Counted from the first letter of the stretch, positions 42,591 to 51,889 are shown. The stretch: DNA of 64,000 nt from Lachnospira pectinoschiza (GCF_020564355.1 NZ_JAJCRR010000007.1:138455-202454), one strand, 5' to 3'. Translations and numbers: made by a program. Notes: generated by a model not told the origin, from the sequence alone.

Positions 42591-42839
42591 TCATACATCT
42601 GCGATATGAACAGTCTTTGCAGATGATTTTTCATATTCTTTTGCTTTTTGCAGAAGATATTTATAACGCTTCTGTTCGGAGTTGACCTGATAGATATAGC
42701 AGTCAATCAGATCCGGGTCGGTAGCGTTGTCAAAGTTTGAATAAGCGGCGCTTAAAGCTCTCTTTGTCAGGGCGATTTCCTGCAAGAGGTACTGGTTTTC
42801 CTGCGTGACAGGCTTATTATTCTTTTTTAATAATTTCAC
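42591..42839 (-). CDS. DUF2508 family protein (YaaL-like)
   Basis: An 82-residue cytoplasmic helical protein. DPDLIDCYIYQVNSEQKRYKYLLQKAKE is the family signature; function unknown, often near recombination genes in Bacillus but not here. The start codon is GTG (complement of 42837-42839) with GAGGG 8 bases upstream. It is divergent from the pilus operon. Confidence 0.85.
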   Translation of the reverse strand: MKLLKKNNKPVTQENQYLLQEIALTKRALSAAYSNFDNATDPDLIDCYIYQVNSEQKRYKYLLQKAKEYEKSSAKTVHIADV

Positions 42840-42877
42840 TAAGAATCCCTCACTTTATAGTTCGTTAATAGAATGAT

Positions 42878-42905
42878 TTGCAAATATAATCGACGACTAT
42901 ATTAT
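42878..42905 (+). promoter_or_regulatory. Candidate promoter of the Tad operon
   Basis: -35 TTGCAA (42878-42883), 16-bp spacer, -10 TATTAT (42900-42905), about 70 bp before tadV. This is the only plausible promoter before the pilus cluster. Confidence 0.4.
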
Positions 42906-42972
42906 ATTTTCAGTATAGACAGACAGCCGTCTGAATATACAAAAAAAGGAAAAATTTTTAAGGAGGAACTGG

Positions 42973-43449
42973 ATGGTTTCGTATTTACCGGAAATCCGTG
43001 CAGGTATGGCATTGTTACTGGCATTTTGCGCCATGGTTCAGGATCTGCGGAATTTTAAAATCGGCAACCGGCAGATTTTAGTGGGGTTACTCGGGGCAGC
43101 AGGATGTATGGCGTATGAGTGGATGATGGGAGGTGTGTGTGCAGAACAACTGACAGCGGGATTTAGTGTATTGGGTGTATTGTATATGGTTTATCTGATT
43201 GGAGGTATCGGAGCAGGGGATGTAAAACTCCTTGCCGTGACAGGATTTATATGGGGCAGACCGGTCTGGAAGATTACGGTGCTTGCATTTTTAATCGCAT
43301 CCGGCATGGGGCTTGCAGGGATTTTAAGTGGAAAGCTTAAAAAACGTGAAATGAATGTGATGAATTGTACATCAGTCCGTCTGCATGTTATGCATTTTGG
43401 AGCAGCAGTTTTTGCGGCGGAGCTGGTAACGGGGTGGCTTATGTTTTAA
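42973..43449 (+). CDS. tadV: Prepilin peptidase TadV/CpaA (A24 family)
   Basis: A 158-residue membrane aspartyl peptidase that removes the leader of the Flp prepilin. The two catalytic aspartates lie in MVQDLRNFKI and in the GxGD motif GIGAGDVKLL. About five hydrophobic helices. AGGAGG makes an excellent ribosome binding site. First gene of the pilus cluster. Confidence 0.92.
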   Translation: MVSYLPEIRAGMALLLAFCAMVQDLRNFKIGNRQILVGLLGAAGCMAYEWMMGGVCAEQLTAGFSVLGVLYMVYLIGGIGAGDVKLLAVTGFIWGRPVWKITVLAFLIASGMGLAGILSGKLKKREMNVMNCTSVRLHVMHFGAAVFAAELVTGWLMF

Positions 43450-43580
43450 TAACACAGTCACAAAAAGTAAGAGGGGCACAAGACAGCAGGGAAAAACAGA
43501 GGAGTGAAAGGCGGGGTGAGAAAAGACCCCGGAGTAAAAAGACAAGGAAGCAGAGAAATAGCGGAAAGGAGAAGGTAGGT

Positions 43581-44600
43581 GTGCAGGAAAATTGTATTAT
43601 TTTTGATACGGATGAGCAGTATGGAAAGCGGTTGATGTGTGCCATCAGCAGACACAAAAATCTGCCGTTTGGCGTTCAGTTATTTACCCGTGCAGATGAA
43701 ATGGAGATTTATCTGGAGCATCATACGGCAGATATGATGGTTGTCAGTGAAACGTGCTGTGAATACGGCGCAGAAAAGCCGTGTGAAAAACAAGCAAAAA
43801 AAATGCTGGTGCTGACAGAAGAACAAAAGACAGCAGGGGAAAATAAATCCGGAAATACCACAGAAGTGCGGGAAATATACAAATACCAGCCAGCAGATTC
43901 AATTTTAAGGGAAATTATCCAGTTTTTGGGCGGAAAAGAACAAAAGCAGGAAGATGTTGAACTGATAGGCGTATATTCTCCGGTCTATGAACCTTTGCGG
44001 AGTGCATTTGCACTGAGTCTGACACAGGTAATGGCAGAAAGCGGCAGAACACTGTATTGTAATCTGGAAGCATTTTCGGGGCTTGAAGAAGTTCTTGCCG
44101 CACAGGACAGGGAAAACTTATCAGATATGATATATTACTACAGAAACGCGGGTGCAAAAGTGACAGAACAGATGAAACAGATGATTGTGAGTCTGCCGGG
44201 TTTTGATTATATTGCGCCGGTGGAATTTGCGCAGGATATCAGCAGTATGCAGACACAGGAACTGACGGAATTTTTCTTGAAAATTGCAAAGGAGTGCGGC
44301 TATCAGAAAGTTGTTCTGGAAATTTCGTCTGCGGTCGCATCACAGTGGAAAATGATTTTTGCGTGCAGCAGGGTCTATATGCCGGTCCGGCAGGATTATA
44401 TTTCGGTCAGAAAGGTGCAGGCATTTGAAAAGTATCTGCTGATGGCAGGAATGGAGCATTTGTGGAACCGGATTGAAAAAGTGGAACTGCCGCAGAATAA
44501 TCTGCAATTTAATGCGGCGTACATTGGAAGCAGGGAGGGAGAAGAAATGAATGGATTTGTTAGGGCATTATTTACAGGACAGGCAGCAAAAAATCCGTAA
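43581..44600 (+). CDS. TadZ/CpaE-like pilus protein, Walker A lost
   Basis: A 339-residue protein with a receiver-like N-terminal half (CIIFDTDEQYGKRLMCAI, MVVSETC) and a MinD/ParA-like C-terminal half, the TadZ/CpaE plan that places the pilus machine at a cell pole. The place of the P-loop reads IGVYSPVYEPLRSAF, without GKT, so ATP binding is doubtful. A GTG start at 43581 with AAGGAG was chosen; the open frame extends further upstream but that part is low-complexity Lys/Arg. It overlaps the start of cpaF. Confidence 0.8.
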   Translation: MQENCIIFDTDEQYGKRLMCAISRHKNLPFGVQLFTRADEMEIYLEHHTADMMVVSETCCEYGAEKPCEKQAKKMLVLTEEQKTAGENKSGNTTEVREIYKYQPADSILREIIQFLGGKEQKQEDVELIGVYSPVYEPLRSAFALSLTQVMAESGRTLYCNLEAFSGLEEVLAAQDRENLSDMIYYYRNAGAKVTEQMKQMIVSLPGFDYIAPVEFAQDISSMQTQELTEFFLKIAKECGYQKVVLEISSAVASQWKMIFACSRVYMPVRQDYISVRKVQAFEKYLLMAGMEHLWNRIEKVELPQNNLQFNAAYIGSREGEEMNGFVRALFTGQAAKNP

Positions 44601-45810
44601 AACAACAGATGGAATCAGAAGTGAAATTTATGAACAGTTAGACTGCGGAGAAGAAATTTCCGATGAACGGCTCGGACAGATAATTGATGAGAAGATCAGA
44701 CAGAAACAGGATATACAGCTTGCGCTTGAGGAGCGGGAAAGTATCCACCGAGAAATATTTGCCGCAATCCGTGGATTGGATGTATTACAGGAACTTTTGG
44801 AAGACGATTCCATTACAGAGATTATGGTCAACGGAACGCAGGATATTTTTCTGGAAAGGTGCGGCAGACTGGAACGGTGCAGTAAGCATTTTGAAAATAA
44901 GGCGCGGTTAAGTGATGTGGCACAGCGGATTGCGGCAGTGTCAAACAGACTGGTAAACGAATCTGTTCCGATACTGGACACCCATCTGGAGGACGGTTCA
45001 AGAGTGAGTATTGTACTGCCGCCGGTTGCGCTAAACGGGCCGGTCATTACAATTCGTAAATTTTACGACACACCGCTGACCATAGAACGCCTGACCGGTA
45101 TGGGAGCAATAACCAAAGAGGCGGCACAGTTTTTGGAAAAAGCGGTGCGTGCAGGTTACAATATCTTTATCAGCGGAGGTACAGGGTGTGGAAAAACAAC
45201 CTTTTTAAACGCACTGTCTAATTTTATTCCCAAAGATGAACGCATTATTACCATAGAAGATTCAGCAGAATTACAGATTAAAAATGCAGCAAATCTTGTG
45301 CGGCTGGAAGCAAGAAATGCCAATGTAGAGGGGAAAAACGAAGTGACTATCCGGGATTTGTTAAAGGCAAGCCTGCGTATGCGTCCGGACAGGATTATTG
45401 TTGGTGAAATCCGCGGGGCAGAGGCAATTGATATGCTTCAGGCAATGAATACGGGTCATGACGGAAGTCTTTCCACGGGACACAGCAACAGTGCAAAAGA
45501 TATGATTTCCAGACTGGAAACAATGGTGCTTATGGGAATGGATATGCCGTCGGCAGCCGTTAAACAGCAGATTGCATCAGCAATTGATTTGATTGTACAT
45601 CTGGGAAGAATGCGCGATAAATCAAGAAAAGTATTGCAGATTGCAGAAGTTTTAAATTTACAGAATGGAGAGATTCCGCTCCGGACAATTTATGAATTTG
45701 AGGAGCAGGGGAAAGGAGAAGATGGAAAAGTGGAAGGAAAATTGGTACGAAGGGCGGAAACGCTGGAAAACAATGCCAAAATGGCTGCGGCAGGAATTAC
45801 CGGATATTAA
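44551..45810 (+). CDS. cpaF: Pilus assembly ATPase CpaF/TadA
   Basis: A 419-residue secretion ATPase that powers Flp pilus assembly as a hexamer. Walker A GGTGCGKTT (about 209-217), ITIEDSAELQ (Asp box), RMRPDRIIVGEIRG (Walker B and its Arg) and TGHDGSLSTGHSN (His box) are all intact. The start lies inside the end of the preceding gene (50-bp overlap), with GGAGGGAG upstream, and its 3' end overlaps tadB, so the whole operon is tightly coupled. Confidence 0.95.
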   Translation: MDLLGHYLQDRQQKIRKTTDGIRSEIYEQLDCGEEISDERLGQIIDEKIRQKQDIQLALEERESIHREIFAAIRGLDVLQELLEDDSITEIMVNGTQDIFLERCGRLERCSKHFENKARLSDVAQRIAAVSNRLVNESVPILDTHLEDGSRVSIVLPPVALNGPVITIRKFYDTPLTIERLTGMGAITKEAAQFLEKAVRAGYNIFISGGTGCGKTTFLNALSNFIPKDERIITIEDSAELQIKNAANLVRLEARNANVEGKNEVTIRDLLKASLRMRPDRIIVGEIRGAEAIDMLQAMNTGHDGSLSTGHSNSAKDMISRLETMVLMGMDMPSAAVKQQIASAIDLIVHLGRMRDKSRKVLQIAEVLNLQNGEIPLRTIYEFEEQGKGEDGKVEGKLVRRAETLENNAKMAAAGITGY

Positions 45811-46567
45811 GAAAAGTACCGCAGCCGCATGGATTTACAGACGTTATGACATTTCTTTAAGGGATTTTTTAAAGATTACCCTGTCTGGCATTGGTTTGTT
45901 ATTGATAACAGCCGATATCTTTTATCACAATTTACTGGCAGCAGCAGTGCTGTGTCCGTATTTGCATTTCCGTTTAAAAATCAAATCGGAAGAACTGCAT
46001 AAACAGCGCAGGGAGCGGCTGAAAATGCAGTTTAAGGACGGAATGCAGTCAGTGGCTTTTTCTTTAAATTCAGGGTACTCCATAGAAAATGCGTGGAAAG
46101 AAGCAATTGTGGAAATGCGTCTTTTATATGGGGAAAACAGTGAAATCGTTACGGAATTCCAAAGAATTATCAATCGTCTGGAGAGAAATGAAAATATCGA
46201 AGATGTTTTAGAGGAATTCGCTAAAAAAAGCGGAGTCGCAGACATTGAGTATTTTGCGGCAGTATTCCGGTATGCCAAACGGTATGGCGGTGATTTAATT
46301 GCAATTATCCGTCATACGGCAGAAACCATTCGTGAAAAAAATGAAACCTATAATGAAATACAGACCATCATCAGCGGAAAGAAGATGGAACAGAAGGTCA
46401 TGAGTGCCGTTCCGTTTTTTCTGCTGGTGTATATGAAACTGACAGCGTGGGATTTTATCTGCCCACTATACGGAAATCCGGCAGGTGTGCTGATGATGAG
46501 TATTTCTCTTATGGTATATATAGGAGCGGATTATATTGCAGGAAAAATTGTCGAAATTGAAGTATAA
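45722..46567 (+). CDS. tadB: Pilus platform protein TadB
   Basis: A 281-residue T2SF-family membrane protein. Two helices (about 60-92), a cytoplasmic bundle with MQFKDGMQSVAFSLNSGYSIENAW and AVFRYAKRYGGDL, and a final membrane pair. Together with TadC it forms the inner-membrane platform on which CpaF acts. ATG at 45722 with AAAGGAG was chosen; it overlaps cpaF by 89 bp. Its C-terminus overlaps the TTG start of tadC. Confidence 0.88.
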   Translation: MEKWKENWYEGRKRWKTMPKWLRQELPDIKKSTAAAWIYRRYDISLRDFLKITLSGIGLLLITADIFYHNLLAAAVLCPYLHFRLKIKSEELHKQRRERLKMQFKDGMQSVAFSLNSGYSIENAWKEAIVEMRLLYGENSEIVTEFQRIINRLERNENIEDVLEEFAKKSGVADIEYFAAVFRYAKRYGGDLIAIIRHTAETIREKNETYNEIQTIISGKKMEQKVMSAVPFFLLVYMKLTAWDFICPLYGNPAGVLMMSISLMVYIGADYIAGKIVEIEV

Positions 46568-47801
46568 GTTTAAGACAGAAGTAAAATCCGGAAAGTCAGG
46601 TTATATGCTGTATGCGGCAGTGCTGGCGGGGATACTCTGTATTGCGATTTTAAAGACAGGCGGAAAAGAGCAGTCGCAGACACAGACAATTGTACGGCCG
46701 GATTATACAGACAGTGCAGACAATATCGAACTGGAGGTGCTTGCAGAAGGAGAGGAAAAGCCTTTTTTGATGGAACTGGAGGTATCACCCAGACAGTATG
46801 ATGCACAGCAGATAGAAGGTATTTTTGATACAGTGTATGAACAGATTTTACAGGAAATGGTTTCCGGCAATGAAAGTCTTTCCTGTGTGCGGCAGAATTT
46901 AAAACTTGTGACAGAATCACAGGACTATCCGGTAACGGCAGAGTGGTATTCAGAGGATACTGCGGTTATTGATACAGATGGAACCGTGTACAATACAGAA
47001 TTTGAGCCGGGACAAAAAGAAACAGTCCGGTTAGTTCTGATATTAAAATACGGAGAGTACCGGTGTGAATATCCGATAGAGGCAGTTGTATGGGAAGCAC
47101 AGTATGATACGGCAGAACAAAAGCAGACAGGAATTGTAAATGTACTGACACAGCTTGAAAAGAACTCACAAGAGGAGGTACTTACACTGCCGGATACCAT
47201 ACACGGCATGAAGGTAACTTATCAGAGCAGTCCGGTACAGAAATCCGGCATTTTAGGATTATGCGGACTGCTGCTTGTACCGCTGTTATTAAGCTTTCGT
47301 AAAAAAGAACAGAAGATGCAGGCTGAAAAGAGAAGAAAGGAGCAGCTTACGTATGACTATGCCGAAGTGATTTCAAAGCTGGTGCTGCTTGCAGGAGCGG
47401 GAATGACGATTCGCAGGGCATGGGAAAAAATTGCCGGTGATTATCAGAAAAAACCATGCGGCGGAAAAAGGTATGTTTATGAAGAAATGGTAAGAACTTG
47501 TGCAGAGATGAATACGGGAGTCCCGGAACGAAGCGCATATGAGCGGTTTGCAAGGAGGTGTGATACAAAAGAATACTTAAAACTGGCATCGCTTTTGTCC
47601 CAGAATGTAAAAAAAGGAACGACAGATATTTTAAAGCTTTTAGAGCAGGAGTCGCAGTCGGCATTTGAGCAGCACAAAAATCTGGCAAAGAAAAAAGGTG
47701 AAGAAGCAGGGACAAAACTCCTGTTTCCAATGATTCTTATGCTGATGACAGTAATGGCGATGCTGATGTTTCCGGCAATAGTGTCTTTTCAGACATTTTA
47801 A
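46536..47801 (+). CDS. tadC: TadC-like platform protein with extracytoplasmic N-terminal extension
   Basis: A 421-residue protein. The C-terminal part (about 270-421) is the T2SF domain of TadC, with SKLVLLAGAGMTIRRAW and KKGTTDILKLLEQES. In front are a membrane helix (about 24-42), an extracytoplasmic region of roughly 190 residues that is beta-rich (VTAEWYSEDTAVIDTDGTVY, like a bacterial Ig-like fold), and a second helix (about 235-252). Ordinary TadC lacks this extension. TTG start at 46536 with AGGAG upstream. Confidence 0.8.
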   Translation: MQEKLSKLKYKFKTEVKSGKSGYMLYAAVLAGILCIAILKTGGKEQSQTQTIVRPDYTDSADNIELEVLAEGEEKPFLMELEVSPRQYDAQQIEGIFDTVYEQILQEMVSGNESLSCVRQNLKLVTESQDYPVTAEWYSEDTAVIDTDGTVYNTEFEPGQKETVRLVLILKYGEYRCEYPIEAVVWEAQYDTAEQKQTGIVNVLTQLEKNSQEEVLTLPDTIHGMKVTYQSSPVQKSGILGLCGLLLVPLLLSFRKKEQKMQAEKRRKEQLTYDYAEVISKLVLLAGAGMTIRRAWEKIAGDYQKKPCGGKRYVYEEMVRTCAEMNTGVPERSAYERFARRCDTKEYLKLASLLSQNVKKGTTDILKLLEQESQSAFEQHKNLAKKKGEEAGTKLLFPMILMLMTVMAMLMFPAIVSFQTF

Positions 47802-47836
47802 AATAAACATAGGCCAAACGGCGGAAAGGAGCAGTT

Positions 47837-48007
47837 ATGAAACGGGGATTTAAAACATTTTTAAAAGAGGAAGATGGTATGGGAGTAGTAGAAATCATAC
47901 TTATTATCGTAGTACTGGTGAGTCTTGTGGCGATTTTTAAGAAAGAGATTACAAGCGTTGTAAACACAATCTTAAAAAAGATATCATCGCAGGCAAAGGT
48001 AATTTAA
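47837..48007 (+). CDS. flp: Flp-type pilin (Flp1 family)
   Basis: A 56-residue pilin: a short basic leader (MKRGFKTFLKEED), a processing site followed by GMGVVEIILIIVVLVSLVAIF, with Glu at about position 5 of the mature part as in type IVb pilins, then a short amphipathic tail. It would be cleaved by TadV and polymerised by the Tad machine. SD GGAAAGGAG. It lies in the middle of the operon, between tadC and a DUF5702 protein. Confidence 0.9.
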   Translation: MKRGFKTFLKEEDGMGVVEIILIIVVLVSLVAIFKKEITSVVNTILKKISSQAKVI

Positions 48008-48024
48008 ATAGGAGTGCAGACCGG

Positions 48025-49989
48025 ATGAACAAAAAAGTAAAAGCACAGATTACAGTTTATGCGGCACTTTCAGTTTTTCTTGTCATAACACTTATTTGCA
48101 CCTGTATCCGGTCGGCGGCAGTGTCTGCCGGCCGGGTAAGAGTGGAAATGGCATCAGTGCTTTCCATGGAAGCTGTATTTGCAGGGTATTCAAGTGAATT
48201 ACTGGAAGAATTTGACATCTTTGCTCTGCAGGAAAGTGAACAGTTACAAAGTGTATTTTTACAGTATTTAAAGAAAAATACACAGACCGCAGAGGGACAA
48301 AAAAATGTACAGCCGGGCAGCCGGACGCGTGTGACTGCGGGCAGTCTGGATTCATTTACTTATATGACAGATGACGCCGGGGAATGTATCAATCAGGAAA
48401 TTCTGTCTTACATGAAGTATGGTGTTTACAATATACCGCAGGAAAAGATTTTACAGCAGCAGGAGCTGGAAAAGCAGAAGAAGCAGTCGGAAGCCCTTAA
48501 TGAAATAACACAGGAAATCGGAAAATGTGAGGAAGTATTTTGTGAACAAGAGGAAGCGGTGCTGGGGATAATAGAACGGACCGGACAAATTTCTGTGGAT
48601 AACGCACTGCAGTATGTGTCGGATGTAAAAGAGGATATCGATCTATATGAGGAAGTATCAGACGAGGAAGAACCACAGGATGTACAGGATTTTTATAAAA
48701 GAAACCGGACCGCATTAAATAACGAACTGGAAGAAATACAGGAAAAAATACAGGCGGCACTGGAACAGACAGAAGTGTATGAAAACCAGCGGGAAAAGGT
48801 ACAAAAGCAGGCAGAATTTTGTAAAAGTAAGGCAGAGCAAAAAAAAGAACAGTTCAGTGATGATTTATATAATGGGCTAATGCAGGACATAGATTCTTTT
48901 ATCAGGAATGATGACAGGAACGGGCAGTGTGATATAGAAGCAGTTAAAAATGCACTCTATGCAGACAAAGAGGGGATAGAGACAGTCAGAGAGCAGATGC
49001 ATGGCCTGCCAAAAGAACTTACACAGGAAAACAGTATGCAGGTAGAGGAGGTGCTTTACAATCTGGAAGAATGTCTGCCGGATTTGAATGGAGAAGAACT
49101 GGTTTCACAGTATTCAGCAATCAATGTGCCGCAGAATGCAGAAGGATTAAAAAGTGTGCGGAATGTATTCAAGCAGTTAAAGAGCACAATGGTGGAACGG
49201 ATAACGGGTCAGCAGGTTTCGGATAAAGAAATCACTTATGAAAATCTTGCAGATACATTATATCAGCGCGGGGCGCAGAAAAAATCAGAAAGTATCTCCA
49301 ATAAGGTTTTATACAACGAATATCTGTTTATGGAATTTGCATCGTATACAGACTATCTCAAAGAAGATAAAACACTTGAAACACAAACGCAGAAGCAGCT
49401 TGATTATATGCTTGAGTATATTTTATACGGAAAAACCTCTGATAAGGAAAACTTACAGCAGGGAATGACAGAACTGTCCCTGATGCGTGAAGGCGTGAAT
49501 ATGGCATATCTGCTTACCGATTCAGAAAAAAAGGCAGAAGCTTATGCAGTTGCTACGTCGCTGGTCGGATTTACAGGAAATATGGCGGCAGTAAAAGCGG
49601 CGCAGTATGTCATTTTAGGTGTATGGGCATATGGGGAGAGTATTGTGGAATTAAAACAGCTGTACCGGGGCGGCAACATTGAACCGGTGAAGACAAGACA
49701 AAACTGGAAGCTGTCCTTACAGGAACTGCTGTCTGTGGATTTGAACCAGGAATACAGTGATGAGAAAGGGTTGTCATATGAAGAATATTTAAAAATGCTG
49801 TTTTTACTGCAAAATGAACAAAAAAAATATTACCGGACAATGTCAGCCATGGAAATCAGAATGATAGAACTGGGAAATACGGACTTTCGCCTGAAAAACT
49901 ATATTTACGGTGCACAAAGCAGGGCGGCTTTTAAAATCGGAACAATACCGCACAGCTATGAAAAAACGTGCAGTTATCATTACGGTTAA
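48025..49989 (+). CDS. DUF5702-type pilus-associated protein
   Basis: A 654-residue protein with one N-terminal membrane helix (about 10-30) in a TadE/TadG-like context (AQITVYAALSVFLVITLICTCIRSAA), followed by long Glu/Gln-rich coiled-coil segments (about 140-330) and a mixed C-terminal domain with a second hydrophobic stretch (about 510-535). I recognise DUF5702 from memory. Placement in the Tad operon suggests a minor pseudopilin or a surface adhesin presented by the machine. Confidence 0.8.
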   Translation: MNKKVKAQITVYAALSVFLVITLICTCIRSAAVSAGRVRVEMASVLSMEAVFAGYSSELLEEFDIFALQESEQLQSVFLQYLKKNTQTAEGQKNVQPGSRTRVTAGSLDSFTYMTDDAGECINQEILSYMKYGVYNIPQEKILQQQELEKQKKQSEALNEITQEIGKCEEVFCEQEEAVLGIIERTGQISVDNALQYVSDVKEDIDLYEEVSDEEEPQDVQDFYKRNRTALNNELEEIQEKIQAALEQTEVYENQREKVQKQAEFCKSKAEQKKEQFSDDLYNGLMQDIDSFIRNDDRNGQCDIEAVKNALYADKEGIETVREQMHGLPKELTQENSMQVEEVLYNLEECLPDLNGEELVSQYSAINVPQNAEGLKSVRNVFKQLKSTMVERITGQQVSDKEITYENLADTLYQRGAQKKSESISNKVLYNEYLFMEFASYTDYLKEDKTLETQTQKQLDYMLEYILYGKTSDKENLQQGMTELSLMREGVNMAYLLTDSEKKAEAYAVATSLVGFTGNMAAVKAAQYVILGVWAYGESIVELKQLYRGGNIEPVKTRQNWKLSLQELLSVDLNQEYSDEKGLSYEEYLKMLFLLQNEQKKYYRTMSAMEIRMIELGNTDFRLKNYIYGAQSRAAFKIGTIPHSYEKTCSYHYG

Positions 49990-50137
49990 AATATGGGAAT
50001 TTAAAATCCGGATAAAACACACAGGCAGGAGGTGGTAGACATGCCCTTTTATTACCGTACATCAATTTAAGAAAAATAAAAAAGAAAAGGATAAACGGAT
50101 AGTCCTGACTGTATTTGCGCCAAAACGGAGTAAAAGG

Positions 50138-50935
50138 GTGTTTTTACCGGCTTCTGCAACAGTGGAAGCGTCACTTGTTATTCCACTCTATATCTATGCG
50201 GTGCTGGCAGTTGCTTATGTTATTCAGATTATAGGAATTAAAAGCACAATGTATAAGGCAATGTATAACAGTACAAGACAGCTTGCAGCATACGCTTATG
50301 CAGTAGAAAGGACAGAGCGTTTTTCCGGTGCAACAGCTAAAAAAGCAGTGACTTCGGCGCTTGCAAAGCAGTATTTATTAAGCAGTCTGCCCGGAGAGTA
50401 TATAAGTCAGAACAGAATCAGCCGGGGACAGTCCGGCATACGGGTTTATGCAGGGTTCTCGGAAGAATTGAATAATGAAATCAGCATAAAAGTGTCATAT
50501 CAGTTAAATAATCCGTTTGATGTGTTTGGCATTGGAACGGTAGATATTACCCAGCAGTGTTCAAGTGCAGCGTGGCTGGGGCAGACATCAGGAGAAGATT
50601 TTGCGGATACAGACAGCAGTAAAGAGCGGGTGTATATTACGGCGCAGGGAACTGTTTATCACAAGAGCCGTCAGTGTACATACCTGAATCCGTCCATACG
50701 GCAGATTACACAGGAACAGCTGGATACAGCGCGTAACAGTTCCGGAGCAAAGTATTATCTGTGTGAACGGTGTGGAAAAAGAAGCGGCAGCGGTATTTAT
50801 ATTACAGATTATGGAGAAAAGTACCATTATGATAAAAACTGCAGTGGCTTAAAAAGAAGCATTTTTTCCGTACCACTGTCAGAAGTGCAGGATAAAAGCG
50901 CCTGCTCAAAGTGTGCGGGATATAATTCCGGATAA
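50138..50935 (+). CDS. TadE-like pseudopilin with C-terminal zinc-ribbon-like repeats; start disrupted
   Basis: At least 265 residues: a TadE-type N-terminal helix (ASATVEASLVIPLYIYAVLAV), a mixed middle, and two similar C-terminal modules with YHKSRQCTYLNPS / YLCERCG and YHYDKNCSGLKRS / ACSKC, likely metal-binding. No good ATG precedes this frame. A strong SD (AGGAGG at 50027-50032) with ATG at 50041 lies in the other frame and would be joined if the TTTT at 50047-50050 had one T fewer, adding about 33 residues. A GTG at 50138 is the only conventional in-frame start. Confidence 0.75.
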   Translation: MFLPASATVEASLVIPLYIYAVLAVAYVIQIIGIKSTMYKAMYNSTRQLAAYAYAVERTERFSGATAKKAVTSALAKQYLLSSLPGEYISQNRISRGQSGIRVYAGFSEELNNEISIKVSYQLNNPFDVFGIGTVDITQQCSSAAWLGQTSGEDFADTDSSKERVYITAQGTVYHKSRQCTYLNPSIRQITQEQLDTARNSSGAKYYLCERCGKRSGSGIYITDYGEKYHYDKNCSGLKRSIFSVPLSEVQDKSACSKCAGYNSG

Positions 50936-50982
50936 AGGGAAAATCGGAAAGAAATACAGGATGAAGGAGGGAGAAGTGGTAA

Positions 50983-51396
50983 ATGGCAGGTGTAATTATG
51001 GTAGTGCTCGGACTGCTGGCAGCAGAGGATTTAAAATATAAGGCAGTAACGGTGTGGAAGCTGGTGCTGTTTGGACTGGTGTGTACCATACAGGCAGTCC
51101 GGACCGGCATTTTAAGACAGTCGATAGAAGCAGATACATTTCTGGGTGTGTTGTTTGGTATTATGGTACTGCTTATTTGTGTATGGACAAAACAGCTGGG
51201 AGCAGCGGACGGTATTATTATATTGTTTTTGGGGCTTGTGGGCGGAATTGTCCGTATACTGGGCATATTTCTTGCGGCTTTACTGCTGATGGGGCTTTGC
51301 GGGCTGATTCTGATGATGACTGGAAGAGTGGACAAAAAGACGTCAATGCCGGTCATTCCGTTTGTCTTTCTGGCAGTAGTCTGGAGGGGATTGTAA
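50983..51396 (+). CDS. Second A24-type prepilin-peptidase-like protein
   Basis: A 137-residue membrane protein with four or five helices. The first aspartate fits LAAEDLKYK and the second the motif LGAADG, where the family consensus is GxGD, so the motif is altered (GAAD). Either a second leader peptidase for another pilin or an inactive relative. Start ATG 50983. Its stop overlaps the ATG of the next gene by one base. Confidence 0.78.
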   Translation: MAGVIMVVLGLLAAEDLKYKAVTVWKLVLFGLVCTIQAVRTGILRQSIEADTFLGVLFGIMVLLICVWTKQLGAADGIIILFLGLVGGIVRILGIFLAALLLMGLCGLILMMTGRVDKKTSMPVIPFVFLAVVWRGL

Positions 51397-51875
51397 TGCA
51401 AAGCAGCGTAGAGCTAAAGAAGCAGTTTAAAAGGCCGGGGGCAAGGGTGCGGGCATCTTTTACACTTGAAAATGTATTTTTAATTCCGCTATTTACAATG
51501 ATAATTGTCTTTCTAATGGGAGCAGGGCTGTATCTGCATGACAATATAATCATAAAAAATGCACTCATTCAGGGAACGGTTATTTTAGAGAAAAATATTT
51601 TAAAAGAAGCAGGGGAAGAACAGACGGGAAAGCAGCAGCTTTGCGGACAGATGCAGTCCTATATTTTAGAAAAAGCAGTCATGCTTGAAAATGTCAATAT
51701 ATCCTTTCATGTAACGGGAGAAGAAATTGAGGCGGAGTGCGGTGCGCGGTTTCAGCTGACATTTGTGCCGGGACTGGGAAAAAATATTTGTAGAAAGGAA
51801 AAGCTGAAAAGAAGTTATCCACCGGATGATATCCGCAGACTGCGGGCAGTAAAAAAGATGCTGGGGGATTCATAG
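51396..51875 (+). CDS. TadE-like minor pilin
   Basis: A 159-residue protein: basic N-terminus, then ASFTLENVFLIPLFTMIIVFLMG, the hydrophobic helix with Glu at +5 typical of TadE/TadF pseudopilins, and a soluble C-terminal domain with two cysteines. It starts at ATG 51396 (TAATG overlap with the preceding stop, GGAGGGG upstream). Small pseudopilins of this type initiate pilus assembly. Confidence 0.82.
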   Translation: MQSSVELKKQFKRPGARVRASFTLENVFLIPLFTMIIVFLMGAGLYLHDNIIIKNALIQGTVILEKNILKEAGEEQTGKQQLCGQMQSYILEKAVMLENVNISFHVTGEEIEAECGARFQLTFVPGLGKNICRKEKLKRSYPPDDIRRLRAVKKMLGDS

Positions 51876-51889
51876 GCGGGGAAATGAAT

